From Azospirillum rugosum (lineage in GTDB: Bacteria; Pseudomonadota; Alphaproteobacteria; Azospirillales; Azospirillaceae), in contig NZ_JAGINP010000017.1 in the NCBI RefSeq assembly GCF_017876155.1, forward strand, positions 62,001-126,000: 64,000 nt of DNA. The letters are read 5' to 3'. The notes under the pieces are model-generated. The model had not been told where the DNA came from and made no database searches. It saw only the letters and a program-made list of their open reading frames with translations. Made by a program: the position numbers and the translations under genes. Numbering within the stretch: position 1 is the stretch's first letter; each line of letters starts with the position of its first letter. Shown in pieces: positions 39,229 through 48,091 of this stretch.

Positions 39229-40116
39229 ATGCCCACCATCTTCGGCATCCCGCCCCAGGCGCTGTTCGGTCAGCTTCTGCTGGGGTTGATCAACGGGTCC
39301 TTCTACGCGCTGCTCAGCCTCGGGCTGGCGGTCATCTTCGGCATGCTGAACGTCATCAACTTCGCGCACGGCGCGCTCTACATGCTGGGCGCCTTCGTGG
39401 CCTGGCTGCTGATGACGCAGGTGGGGATCGGCTACTGGTGGGCGCTCCTGCTGGCGCCGCTGGCTGTGGGCGCCGTCGGCGTGCTGCTGGAGAAATCGCT
39501 CCTCAGCCGGCTCTACAAGCTCGACCACCTCTACGGCCTTCTGCTGACCTTCGGGATCGCCCTGATGATCGAGGGGTTGTTCCGCCACCTCTACGGCGTG
39601 TCGGGCCAGCCCTACCCGATCCCGCGGGAGCTGGCCGGCGGCCAGAACCTGGGCTTCATGTTCCTGCCCAACTACCGCGGCTGGGTGGTTGCGGCGTCTC
39701 TGGTCGTCTGCCTCGCTACCTGGTACGCGATCGAGCGGACTCAGCTCGGCGCCTACCTGCGCGCGGCCACGGAGAATCCGGTGCTGGTCCAGGCCTTCGG
39801 CATCAACGTGCCGCGCATGGTCACGCTGACCTACGGGTTCGGCGTGGCGCTGGCCGGTCTGGCCGGCGTGCTGGCCGCGCCCATCTACCAGGTCAGCCCG
39901 CTGATGGGCTCCAACCTCATCATCGTCGTGTTCGCGGTGGTCGTGATCGGCGGCATGGGCTCGATCCTCGGCGCCGTGCTGACCGGATACGGCCTCGGGC
40001 TGCTGGAGGGCCTGACGAAGGTCTTCTACCCCGAGGCGTCCAACATCGTGGTGTTCGTCATCATGGCCGTGGTGCTGATGATCAAGCCCGCCGGCCTGTT
40101 CGGGCGGGAGAAGTAA
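39229..40116 (+). CDS. livH: Branched-chain amino acid type ABC permease (LivH-like)
   Basis: This 295-residue permease has about eight membrane segments and the LivH signatures LINGSFYALLSLGLAVIFG, NFAHGALYMLGA and VVIGGMGSILGAVLTG. It forms the pore with the LivM-like protein. It follows the binding protein after 91 bases. Confidence 0.93.
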   Translation: MPTIFGIPPQALFGQLLLGLINGSFYALLSLGLAVIFGMLNVINFAHGALYMLGAFVAWLLMTQVGIGYWWALLLAPLAVGAVGVLLEKSLLSRLYKLDHLYGLLLTFGIALMIEGLFRHLYGVSGQPYPIPRELAGGQNLGFMFLPNYRGWVVAASLVVCLATWYAIERTQLGAYLRAATENPVLVQAFGINVPRMVTLTYGFGVALAGLAGVLAAPIYQVSPLMGSNLIIVVFAVVVIGGMGSILGAVLTGYGLGLLEGLTKVFYPEASNIVVFVIMAVVLMIKPAGLFGREK

Positions 40117-40119
40117 CGC

Positions 40120-41094
40120 ATGGCCACCGACACCCACGCCGTCAGCCGCGAAACCGCGTCCGCTACCGGCCCGGCCACGCCCGGCCTGCTCGCCATGGGC
40201 GTGCTGCTGGCGGTTCTGCTCGGCGCGCCCTTCCTGCTGTACCCCGTGTTCCTGATGAAGGTGCTGTGCTTCGCCCTGTTCGCCTGCGCCTTCAACCTGC
40301 TGATCGGCTTCGCGGGGCTGCTCAGCTTCGGCCACGCCGCCTTCTTCGGGGGAGCGGCCTACATCACCGCGCACACGGTGAAGGTCTGGGGCCTGCCGCC
40401 GGAGATCGGGATCCTGCTCGGCGCGCTGTTCTCCGCGGCGCTGGGGCTGGTCTTCGGGATGATCGCGATCCGGCGCCAGGGCATCTACTTCGCCATGATC
40501 ACGCTGGCGCTGTCGCAAATGGTCTTCTTCATGGCTCTTCAGCTGCCCTTCACCCATGGCGAGGACGGCATCCAGGCGGTGCCGCGCGGCACGCTGTTCG
40601 GCGTCTTCGACCTCAGTCAGCCGCTGACCATGTACTACACCGTGCTGGTGGTCTTCCTGTTCGGCTTCCTGGTCATCTGGCGCACGGTGCATTCCCCCTT
40701 CGGGCAGGTGCTGAAGGCGATCCGCGAGAACGAGCCGCGTGCCATCTCGCTCGGCTACCGCACCGACCAGTACAAGCTGCTGGCCTTCGTCCTGTCGGCC
40801 AGCCTCGCCGGGCTCGCCGGCGGCACCAAGGCGATCGTCTTCCAGCTGGCGACCCTGACCGACGTGCAATGGCAGATGTCGGGCGAGGTGGTGCTGATGA
40901 CGCTGCTGGGCGGCATGGGAACGCTGTTCGGCCCGGTGATCGGCGCGGCGCTGGTCGTCACGCTGGAGAACTATCTGGCCGCCACCAACCTGCCGGTCCC
41001 CGTGGTGATCGGCGCGATCTTCGTGGTCTGCGTGCTGGTGTTCCGCCGCGGCATCGTCGGCGAGATCGCCGCCCGGATGAAGCGCCGCGGGTAG
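40120..41094 (+). CDS. livM: Branched-chain amino acid type ABC permease (LivM-like)
   Basis: This 324-residue permease has about ten membrane segments, FNLLIGFAGLLSFGHAAFFG and the cytoplasmic loop AIRENEPRAISLGYRTDQYK, both characteristic of LivM. It starts three bases after the LivH-like gene and ends the operon. It is convergent with the universal stress protein gene. Confidence 0.93.
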   Translation: MATDTHAVSRETASATGPATPGLLAMGVLLAVLLGAPFLLYPVFLMKVLCFALFACAFNLLIGFAGLLSFGHAAFFGGAAYITAHTVKVWGLPPEIGILLGALFSAALGLVFGMIAIRRQGIYFAMITLALSQMVFFMALQLPFTHGEDGIQAVPRGTLFGVFDLSQPLTMYYTVLVVFLFGFLVIWRTVHSPFGQVLKAIRENEPRAISLGYRTDQYKLLAFVLSASLAGLAGGTKAIVFQLATLTDVQWQMSGEVVLMTLLGGMGTLFGPVIGAALVVTLENYLAATNLPVPVVIGAIFVVCVLVFRRGIVGEIAARMKRRG

Positions 41095-41110
41095 CGGCGC
41101 TTCGCACCCG

Positions 41111-41935
41111 TCAGTGCGACATCAGCGCGGGCAGGGCGAGTTGGCCCAGCACCGTGCGCGTCGCGCCGCCCAGCACCATCTCCCGCAGGCGGGAATGCCC
41201 GTAGGCGCCCATCACCAGCAGGTCGCCGTCCAGGTCGCGGGCGCAGGTCAGGATCACCTCGCCCACGTCGCCGCCCTGGTGGATGTTCGCCTGATGATGG
41301 CTGCGCACGCCGTGCCGCTCCAGCCAGACCATCAGGTCGCGCCCGCTGTCGAGCGTGTGGCCCGGCGGGTCGATGGTCAGCACGGTGACCTTCTCCGCCG
41401 CCTGGAGGAAGGGCATGGCGTTGCGCACGGCGCGCCCGGCCTCCCGCGTGTTCTTCCAGGCGATCACCGCGTGGCGGCCGATGGCCGCGTCCGGCGCAAA
41501 GTCGTGCGGCAGAACCAGGGTCGGGCAGGGCGTCTCCAGCGGCAGCCGGTCCGGCACGTGCAACACCACCCGGTCGTCCAGGCTGTCGCCCTGGCTCTGC
41601 GTGACGATGGCGAGGTCGGCGTAGGTGGCGCGCTCCGCCAGCAGCTCCACATGGTCGCCCTCGACCACCGCCCAGGAGTAGGAGCAGTCCTTCAGCGCCT
41701 GCCGCACCTCATGCTCGATCTGCTCCGCCTTCTCGTGGGCGATGGCCGTCGCCTCCGCGATGTAGCCGTAGGAGGCGCCGCGCCCGGTCACCGCGGCGGG
41801 CATGGACACGGGCGTGGCCACGTACAGCACCTCGACGAAGGCGCCGAAGCGCTCCGCCAGCCCGACCGCGGCCTGGAGGCGTGCGCCGTGCCGGTCGTCG
41901 TTGGCCATGTGAAGAAGGATGGTCTTGATCGGCAT
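41111..41935 (-). CDS. Universal stress protein, two Usp domains
   Basis: This 274-residue protein consists of two Usp folds. The C-terminal one keeps the nucleotide-binding pattern GAYGHSRLREMVLGGATRTVL; the N-terminal one, starting MPIKTILLHMAND, lacks it. Such tandem Usp proteins respond to stress or starvation in alphaproteobacteria. The frame is open 21 codons upstream, but the ATG at 41935 gives the usual family start. Confidence 0.9.
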   Translation of the reverse strand: MPIKTILLHMANDDRHGARLQAAVGLAERFGAFVEVLYVATPVSMPAAVTGRGASYGYIAEATAIAHEKAEQIEHEVRQALKDCSYSWAVVEGDHVELLAERATYADLAIVTQSQGDSLDDRVVLHVPDRLPLETPCPTLVLPHDFAPDAAIGRHAVIAWKNTREAGRAVRNAMPFLQAAEKVTVLTIDPPGHTLDSGRDLMVWLERHGVRSHHQANIHQGGDVGEVILTCARDLDGDLLVMGAYGHSRLREMVLGGATRTVLGQLALPALMSH

Positions 41936-42035
41936 GTCCGCACCCGTTGTTTCCGGCTTCGCCCACCTACGGTCTGTAGGCGCTCCCCTGAGGATCATAG
42001 GTAACGTCCAACAAGGCCGGATGGCAACGGGTTGT

Positions 42036-42158
42036 ACCCTCGCCCCTCTGGGGAGAGGGTGACGCCGTAGGCGTCGGGTGAGGGGGCTGCGCTTTTGTCC
42101 GACGTACCAACATGGCGGGACCCCCTCACCCTAACCCTCTCCCCAGAGGGGAGAGGGG
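42036..42158. repeat. REP-like inverted repeat (CCCTCACCCTAACCC type)
   Basis: The left arm (from 42036) reads CCCTCGCCCCTCTGGGGAGA and ends GGGTGAGGGGG at about 42085. The right arm starts CCCCCTCACCCTAACCCTCT (42121) and runs to 42158. The arms are reverse complements apart from a short insertion in the left one, and each holds a smaller CCCCTCTGGGG hairpin. The element separates the Usp gene from the 3' end of the thiamine-precursor transporter operon. Confidence 0.88.
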
Positions 42159-42178
42159 ACTTTGGGCGCGATCCCCGT

Positions 42179-43123
42179 TCACTTCACCACCACCGCGTAG
42201 CGCTCCACCGGCTCGACGGTCTTGATCAGCCCGCGCGCCTTCAGGAACTCGGCGAAACGGGTGTAGCGCGCGGCGTCCAGCGCCGCCGGGCTGTGGGAGA
42301 AGCGCGGCAGCGTGTCGGCCCAGGCGCGGCGGTTCAGGTCGTCGTTCAGCTCCGGGCGGCCCTTGACGAAGGCGGCCTGCGCCTCCTCCGGGTGGTTCAG
42401 GATGTAGAGGGTGGCGCGCTCCACCGCGTCGAGGAAGCGCTTGATGCGGCCATCCCCGGCGATCTTGTCCTTGTGCGCGACGATGATCAGCTCGTCGTAG
42501 GCGGGCACCCCTTCCTCCTCCGGGTAGAAGGCGCGGCCGGGATGCCGCTCGATGTCCATCTGGTTCAGCTCGAAGTTCCGGAAGGCGCCGACCACCGCGT
42601 CGACCTGCCCCGCCAGCAAGGCCGGGGAGAGGGAGAAGTTGACGTTCACCAGCTCCACGTCCTTCAGGGTCAGCCCGTGCTTTTCCAGCATGGCGCCGAG
42701 CAGCGCGTCCTCGAACCCGCCGACCGAGAAGCCGATCTTGCGGCCCTTCAGGTCCTTGATGGTCTTCACCGGCCCGTCCCTCAGCACGACGACCGAGTTC
42801 AGCGGGGTGGAGACCAGCGTCCCGACGCGGACCAGCGGCAGTCCCTCGCCGACCTGGATGTGCAGCTGCGGCTGGTAGGAAATGGCGAGGTCCGCCTGGC
42901 CGGCGGCGACCAGCTTCGGCGGGTCGTTCGGGTCGGCGGGGGCGGTCAGCGTCACGTCCAGCCCGACGTCCTTGAAGAAGCCCTTCTCCTGCGCGACGAC
43001 CAGCGGCGCGTGGTCGGGGTTCACGAACCAGTCCAGCAGCACGCTCAGCTTGTCCTGCGCCGCGGCCGGAAGCGCCGTCAGAAGGCCAGCGGCGAGCGCC
43101 GCCGCCGCGAAAGTGCGTTTCAT
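42179..43123 (-). CDS. thiY: ThiY-like hydroxymethylpyrimidine-binding protein
   Basis: This 314-residue periplasmic protein has a signal peptide (1-22, ending AAA) and the NMT1/THI5-like fold with KLSVLLDWFVNPDHAPLVVA. ThiY binds formylaminopyrimidine or related thiamine precursors for import by ThiXZ. The TPP riboswitch ahead of the operon supports this role over that of other NMT1 proteins. It is the last gene of the minus-strand operon. Confidence 0.9.
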   Translation of the reverse strand: MKRTFAAAALAAGLLTALPAAAQDKLSVLLDWFVNPDHAPLVVAQEKGFFKDVGLDVTLTAPADPNDPPKLVAAGQADLAISYQPQLHIQVGEGLPLVRVGTLVSTPLNSVVVLRDGPVKTIKDLKGRKIGFSVGGFEDALLGAMLEKHGLTLKDVELVNVNFSLSPALLAGQVDAVVGAFRNFELNQMDIERHPGRAFYPEEEGVPAYDELIIVAHKDKIAGDGRIKRFLDAVERATLYILNHPEEAQAAFVKGRPELNDDLNRRAWADTLPRFSHSPAALDAARYTRFAEFLKARGLIKTVEPVERYAVVVK

Positions 43124-43127
43124 GCGA

Positions 43128-43889
43128 TCAGTCCTTTTCCTCAGCAGGGTGCGTGTCGGGTTGCCAGGGCAGGGCCCGGCGGATCAGGGCGTCGACCGCG
43201 GCGTAGAGCGCCACCGCGAAGACGCCCAGCACCACCAGCGCCGCGAACAGCAGGTCGATCTGCATGCGGGCGTTGGCGTGCAGCATCAGGTAGCCGAGGC
43301 CGGAGGAGGATCCGACCCACTCCCCGATCACCGCGCCGATCGGCGCCACGGCGGCGGCCACGCGCAGGCCGGACCCGAAGGCGGGCAGGGCGGCGGGCAG
43401 GCGGATGTGCCACAGCACCGACCGGCGCGACGCGCCCATAGTGCGGGCCAGATCGAGCCAGCCGGGCTCCGTCCGGCGCAGCCCGTCGAACAGGGCGGTG
43501 GTGACGGGGAAGAAGATGACCAGGGTCGCCATGGCGACCTTCGACGCCATGCCGTAGCCGAGCCACAGCACCAGCAGCGGCGCCAGCGCGAAGACCGGGA
43601 TCGCCTGGCTGACCACCAGCAGCGGCATCAGCCAGCGCCGGGCCGTGCGAAAGCTCGCCAGTGTCAGGGCGCTCGCCCCGCCCAGCGCCACGCCGAGGAG
43701 GAGGCCCAGCAGGATTTCCGTCAGCGTCGTCGCCCCGTGCCGGACCAGCAGCGGCGCCTGCCGTTGCAGCGCGTCGGCAACCGCCAGCGGCCCCGGCAGG
43801 ATGTAGCGCGGCACCCCGGTGAGCGACACGACGCCTTGCCAGAGCGCCAACAAAACCGCCGCGGTGATCAGCGCGCGCAACAGCCTCAT
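43128..43889 (-). CDS. thiX: ThiX-like ABC permease
   Basis: This 253-residue permease of the BPD/TauC type has about six membrane segments and the EAA-like loop AARTMGASRRSVLWHIRLPAAL in slightly changed form (ARTMGASRRSVLWH). It forms the membrane channel for the ThiY ligand. Its ATG overlaps the stop codon of the ATPase gene (ATGA). Confidence 0.9.
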   Translation of the reverse strand: MRLLRALITAAVLLALWQGVVSLTGVPRYILPGPLAVADALQRQAPLLVRHGATTLTEILLGLLLGVALGGASALTLASFRTARRWLMPLLVVSQAIPVFALAPLLVLWLGYGMASKVAMATLVIFFPVTTALFDGLRRTEPGWLDLARTMGASRRSVLWHIRLPAALPAFGSGLRVAAAVAPIGAVIGEWVGSSSGLGYLMLHANARMQIDLLFAALVVLGVFAVALYAAVDALIRRALPWQPDTHPAEEKD

Positions 43890-44650
43890 CCCGCCAGCCT
43901 CCGCAGCAGTTCGGCTTGCAAGGCCAGCAGCGCCGGGTCGTCCACCGCGCGCGGCGGAAGGCCGGGTGGCTCCAGCGCCGGGCCGATCGTGGCCGGGCGC
44001 CCGGTCATGACGTGGATGCGGTGGCCGAGCCGCAGCGCCTCCAGCGGGTCGTGGGTGATCATCAGCACCGTGCGCCCGGCCAGCGCCTCCGCCGCCGCGT
44101 CCTGCAGGCGCAGGCGGGTCAGCGCGTCCAGCGCGGAGAAGGGCTCGTCCATCAGGACCAGCGGCTTGTCCTCCATCAGCGTGCGGGCGATGGCGACGCG
44201 CTGCCGCTGCCCGCCGGACAGGGTCGCGGGCCGGTCCGCCTCCCGCCCCGCGAGCCCGACCTGGTCCAGCAGCGCACGGGCGCGGGCGACCAGGGCGGGG
44301 GACCGCCGTTCATGCCGCAGCCGTGCGCCGAGCAGGACGTTGTCGAGCACCGTCAGCCAGGGGAGCAGCAGGTCCTGCTGCGCCATGTAGGCGACGCGCC
44401 CGTGCAGCGGCGCACCGTCGCTCGTGTCGATGGCGGTCGGGGGTTCCGGCTCGGCGAGGCCGGCGACCATGCGCAGCAGCGTGGTCTTGCCGACCCCGCT
44501 CGGCCCCAGCAGGCAGGTGGTAATCCCCGCCTCGATGGTCAGGGCGAGGTTGGCGAACAGCTCCGTTCCGCCATAGGTCAGGCGCGCGCCGGTCACGGTG
44601 ATCGACAGCGGGTCAGGCGCAAGGGTGTTCGGGCGGAGGGGCGCGTTCAT
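43886..44650 (-). CDS. thiZ: ThiZ-like ABC ATPase
   Basis: This 254-residue ATPase has Walker A GPSGVGKTT, signature LSGGQRQR, Walker B VLMDEPFSALD and H-loop ITHDP. It energises the thiamine-precursor importer. The ATG at 44650 lies just behind the TPP riboswitch; the open frame extends further upstream through the riboswitch but is not coding there. Confidence 0.9.
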   Translation of the reverse strand: MNAPLRPNTLAPDPLSITVTGARLTYGGTELFANLALTIEAGITTCLLGPSGVGKTTLLRMVAGLAEPEPPTAIDTSDGAPLHGRVAYMAQQDLLLPWLTVLDNVLLGARLRHERRSPALVARARALLDQVGLAGREADRPATLSGGQRQRVAIARTLMEDKPLVLMDEPFSALDALTRLRLQDAAAEALAGRTVLMITHDPLEALRLGHRIHVMTGRPATIGPALEPPGLPPRAVDDPALLALQAELLRRLAG

Positions 44651-44656
44651 CGGCTC

Positions 44657-44744
44657 ACTGATCCCTTCGCCGGCATGATCCGGATCAGGTTCCAGGGGTC
44701 GTCCCGTTCCGGGACCTCTCAGCCGACCATCGGCTCCCCCCAGT
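44657..44744 (-). promoter_or_regulatory. TPP riboswitch (THI element)
   Basis: Read on the minus strand, the region holds both conserved halves of the THI box: GGCTGAGAGG (44715-44724) and ACCTGATCCGGATCATGCC (44672-44690), with the P1 strands GGGGGG.. and the final GGCGAAGGGATCAG. It sits directly upstream of the ThiZ gene start and should shut off the transporter when thiamine pyrophosphate is plentiful. With only about six bases between the aptamer and the ATG, control of translation start is likely. Confidence 0.95.
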
Positions 44745-44787
44745 GAAGAGACGCGACTATGACAAGTCGGCGACCGCCGGGCAAGGC

Positions 44788-45534
44788 TCAGCGGGCCGCG
44801 ACATCGTTCCCCGGCCGAGCGCCCGGTGTCCGCCCGGAAATCTCCAGCAGCAGCTTGGCAAGGATCGCGTCCGCAAAGGCCTCGAAGTTGACGGCGGGCA
44901 CCAGGAAGGCGCCCGGCCCGCCGATCACATGGTCGCGGTAATAGCCGTCGAGGTCGAGCGTCGGCGACCCGCCCCAGGGGTTCGGGCGGTCGTTCAGGAT
45001 GGGCAGGCCGTTGATGGTGATCCCGGCGGCCACCGCCTGGTCCCGCGCCCACTCCACCGGGCGGCCGCGGTTGTTCACCCCGTCGCCGGACACGTCGATC
45101 ACCCGCCGGGTGCCCTCAAAGCCGTTGTCGTTGAACAGTCGGGTGCAGAAGTCGATGGCGCCGCTGATGGAGGTCCACTGCGCCGAGGCGATCGGCGCTT
45201 CGGCGACGGAGGACGCGAAGGTCTCGATGCTCGTCGGGTCGCTCAGCATCGTCCAGGGTACGACGATGCGCTGGAAGCTGTCGCCGGCCCATTCCACATA
45301 GGCCACCGAGATGCGGCCATACGGCCCGCCGTGGATCGCCGCCTGGACCTTGGGGTTGGTCAGCGCGCCGACATAGCCGTCGCGCTGCAGCCGCGCCTCC
45401 TCCGGGTCGACGCTGCCCGACACGTCGACGGCCAGGACGAGTTCGAGGTCGACCGGCTCCTCGGCGCGGGCGGCCCCCGCTGCCAGCAGCGTCAGCAGAA
45501 GCACCATGCCCGCGATCCGGCCGTAACCCGTCAT
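44788..45534 (-). CDS. DUF1194 secreted von Willebrand A-type protein
   Basis: This 248-residue protein has a signal peptide (about 1-24) and a vWA-like domain with the metal-binding DVSGSV motif near the start, followed by DVSGDGVNN. DUF1194 proteins are found mainly in alphaproteobacteria and have no assigned function. The ATG at 45534 is chosen over upstream in-frame codons because it gives the signal peptide. It is divergent from the deacetylase-family gene, 101 bases away. Confidence 0.88.
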   Translation of the reverse strand: MTGYGRIAGMVLLLTLLAAGAARAEEPVDLELVLAVDVSGSVDPEEARLQRDGYVGALTNPKVQAAIHGGPYGRISVAYVEWAGDSFQRIVVPWTMLSDPTSIETFASSVAEAPIASAQWTSISGAIDFCTRLFNDNGFEGTRRVIDVSGDGVNNRGRPVEWARDQAVAAGITINGLPILNDRPNPWGGSPTLDLDGYYRDHVIGGPGAFLVPAVNFEAFADAILAKLLLEISGRTPGARPGNDVAAR

Positions 45535-45635
45535 TGCGCGACCCTCCCCGGTATCCGTTGATGAAAAAAGGGCGGAATGGGGATGGGGCAAGGGAGCGTT
45601 GACGAAAAGCCCGGGTCGCGCCACCTCAACACCCC

Positions 45636-46775
45636 ATGACCACAGCAGCGACCACACGCCCCCTCTTCATCGGCAGCGAGATCTACCGGGGCTCCAGCTA
45701 CGGCCCGAAACACCCGCTCGCCATCCCGCGCGTTTCCACCACCATCGACCTCAGCCGCGCCATGGGCTGGCTGCCCGACCCGGTCTACCGCGACAGCCCG
45801 CAGGCAACGCCGGAGCAGTTGGCGCGCTTTCACGCCCCCGACTACATCGCCGCCCTCCACCGCGCCGAGGCGGCCCAGCGAGTCGATGCGGAGACCGGGG
45901 AGCGCTACAACCTCGGCCGGCTGGAGAACCCGATCTTTCCGGAGATGTACCGGCGCCCGGCCATCAGCACCGGCGCCGCGATCCTCGCCGCCCGGCTGCT
46001 GGTGGAGAGCGACGCCGGCATCGTCTACAGCCCCGCCAGCGGCACGCACCACGCCCACCCCGCCCGGGCGAGCGGCTTCTGTTATCTCAACGCGCCGGTG
46101 CTGGGCATCCTGGCTCTGCTCGACGCGGGGGTGGAGCGCGTCTACTATGTGGACCTGGACGCCCACCACGGTGACGGGGTGGAATACGCCTTCGCCGACG
46201 ACGACCGCGTTCTGACCCTGTCGGTGCACGAGGACGGGCGCTGGCCCTACACGGGCAAGGCGGAGGACCGGGCCGGCGGCATGGCGCGGAACCTGCCGGT
46301 GCCGCCGGGCTTCAACGACACGGAGCTGGCCTACCTGATGGCGAACGCCGTCCTGCCGCTGGGTCGGGCCTTCCGGCCGCAGGTGGTGGTGGTGCAGACA
46401 GGGTCCGACGCGCTCGCCGACGACCCGCTCAGCCGGCTGGAGCTGTCCAACACCGCGCTGTGGAGCGCCGTGCGGGACCTGATCGGGCTCGCCCCGAAGA
46501 TGCTGGTGGTCGGCGGCGGGGGCTACAACCCGTGGTCCGTCGGGCGCTGCTGGGCCGGGGTGTGGGCCGTGCTGAACGGCATCGACCCCGCCGTGCCCCC
46601 GACCCCGGATGCGGAGCGCGTCCTGCGCGGCCTGACCTGGCACCGCGCCGCCGGGCGGAACCCGCCGGAGCACTGGTTCAACACACTGGCGGATGCACCG
46701 CGGCCGGGACCGGTGCGCGACGCTGTGCGGCGCGTTGTCGCTGTGGCCATGGAAGGGGCTTTGCCCAGTGGCTGA
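45636..46775 (+). CDS. Histone deacetylase family protein (AcuC-like)
   Basis: This 379-residue arginase/deacetylase-fold protein has the zinc site DLDAHHGDG with the second Asp in QTGSDALADD, the catalytic His pair in SGTHHAHP, and the GGGGYNP loop. It resembles bacterial AcuC and acetylpolyamine amidohydrolases; the acetylated substrate is unknown. The start ATG at 45636 gives MTTAATTRPLFIGSEIYRG. Confidence 0.9.
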   Translation: MTTAATTRPLFIGSEIYRGSSYGPKHPLAIPRVSTTIDLSRAMGWLPDPVYRDSPQATPEQLARFHAPDYIAALHRAEAAQRVDAETGERYNLGRLENPIFPEMYRRPAISTGAAILAARLLVESDAGIVYSPASGTHHAHPARASGFCYLNAPVLGILALLDAGVERVYYVDLDAHHGDGVEYAFADDDRVLTLSVHEDGRWPYTGKAEDRAGGMARNLPVPPGFNDTELAYLMANAVLPLGRAFRPQVVVVQTGSDALADDPLSRLELSNTALWSAVRDLIGLAPKMLVVGGGGYNPWSVGRCWAGVWAVLNGIDPAVPPTPDAERVLRGLTWHRAAGRNPPEHWFNTLADAPRPGPVRDAVRRVVAVAMEGALPSG

Positions 46776-46895
46776 ACGGCGACGGCGCGTTGACGTTTCA
46801 GGGTGAATCGGTGACTCTTCGACTCCGAGTCGCGCTGCCGGAGGAACGGAGAAGCGGCGGCATGACCACGCGCAAACGGAAGGAGGAGCAGGACG

Positions 46896-47471
46896 ATGTC
46901 GAACACCACCTTGCTCCTCGTCGCCATCGCCGTGATGATGCTCGTCGCCGTTCCCGTGGCCATGATGATGAAGGACTTCCTGCCCGGCTTCGTCCTGCGC
47001 AGCGCGGGACTGGAGCAGCTGGAAAACCGCATCTACGTGCTTCACGCGCAGGCCCATGACATCCAGGACCGGGTGAACGTCATGGTCCAGCGCCGCAACC
47101 AGGTCGCCGCGGACAAGCACCGGATCGACACGGACAACCGCAAGATGGAGCGCGCCATCGCCGAAATCGCCGAGCAGCCGCCGCTGTTCGTGCACGAGGT
47201 GGGCGATCCGCAGGCGGGCATGACCAAGTTCCTGGTCACCATCGCGCAGGAGAAGGCGTCCTCGGCCGCCCGCGCCGCCGGGGAGCGCGCGCAGGTCAAC
47301 CCGATCTGGCGCTGCGCCAACGTCGCGGAGGTCTGGGCTTCCAGCATGGACGAGGCCAAGCAGCTGGTCGAGGTCGCCTTCCCCTTCAAGATGGGCTTCA
47401 CGACCGCCTTCCCGCGTTCGCAGGTGCCGCGCAAGGCCGGCGCGCCCAGGGCGAAGGCCACCGCGACATGA
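46896..47471 (+). CDS. Membrane-anchored coiled-coil protein, first of a pair
   Basis: This 191-residue protein has an N-terminal membrane segment (about 4-25), then a heptad-rich coiled coil of about 60 residues (LENRIYVLHAQAHDIQDRVN) and a small globular end (NPIWRCANVAEVWASSMDEA). I do not recognise the family. GGAGGAGCAGGACG precedes the ATG. Its stop overlaps the start of the next, similarly built gene (ATGA), so both are made together. Confidence 0.75.
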   Translation: MSNTTLLLVAIAVMMLVAVPVAMMMKDFLPGFVLRSAGLEQLENRIYVLHAQAHDIQDRVNVMVQRRNQVAADKHRIDTDNRKMERAIAEIAEQPPLFVHEVGDPQAGMTKFLVTIAQEKASSAARAAGERAQVNPIWRCANVAEVWASSMDEAKQLVEVAFPFKMGFTTAFPRSQVPRKAGAPRAKATAT

Positions 47472-48022
47472 TGATCAACTTTCTGATCATCCTGGCGATC
47501 ATCGCCATCGGCGCCTGGCTGGGCAACGTGCTGCTGATGATGGAGGGCGGCATGGCCCAGTCCCGATCCCGCGTCCGTGCCGCCCGCGACACCACCGGCA
47601 AGCTGGAAGCCACGCTGTCCCGCCTCCAGCGCGAGGAAGAGGCCCTGACCAAGGAGATCGAGTCGATCCTCGCCGAGACGGTCGAGGCGCGGAAGAAGCA
47701 GTCGGAGATCCAGCGCCGCCTCGCCGAGGCGAAAGCCAGGCGGCGCCCGCAGATGCTGATCCTCACCGACCGCCGCAACCCGAGCGACAAGGAATGGCTG
47801 GTCACCGTGGTGAACACGCAGATCGGGGAGATCGACGCCATGCACCCGCTGGCGGTCGAATGGGCGCGCGGGCGCGAGTATCTGGTCTGGGCCGAATCCG
47901 AGCGCGAGGCGTCGGAACGGACGGCGCGCCGGTTCAGCGCCAGGCCCGGCTACCAGATCCGGTCGGTGACGGCGGTGAAGGAGAATCTCTATGCGTCGAC
48001 CGCTGACCGGTCCGCCGCGTAA
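47468..48022 (+). CDS. Membrane-anchored coiled-coil protein, second of a pair
   Basis: This 184-residue protein again has an N-terminal membrane segment (about 3-24), a coiled coil (about 35-92, LEATLSRLQREEEALTKEIE) and a globular end with HPLAVEWARGREYLVWAESE. Layout and size mirror the preceding protein, which suggests a heteromeric complex on the inner membrane. No family is recognised. The start is ATG at 47468 or 47471. Confidence 0.75.
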   Translation: MMINFLIILAIIAIGAWLGNVLLMMEGGMAQSRSRVRAARDTTGKLEATLSRLQREEEALTKEIESILAETVEARKKQSEIQRRLAEAKARRRPQMLILTDRRNPSDKEWLVTVVNTQIGEIDAMHPLAVEWARGREYLVWAESEREASERTARRFSARPGYQIRSVTAVKENLYASTADRSAA

Positions 48023-48091
48023 CGGCACTGGACAGGTGCCCGGCGCAGCGGCATCGTCCCGCTCCACAGGGTTCAACGCGGATTGGGTGCC

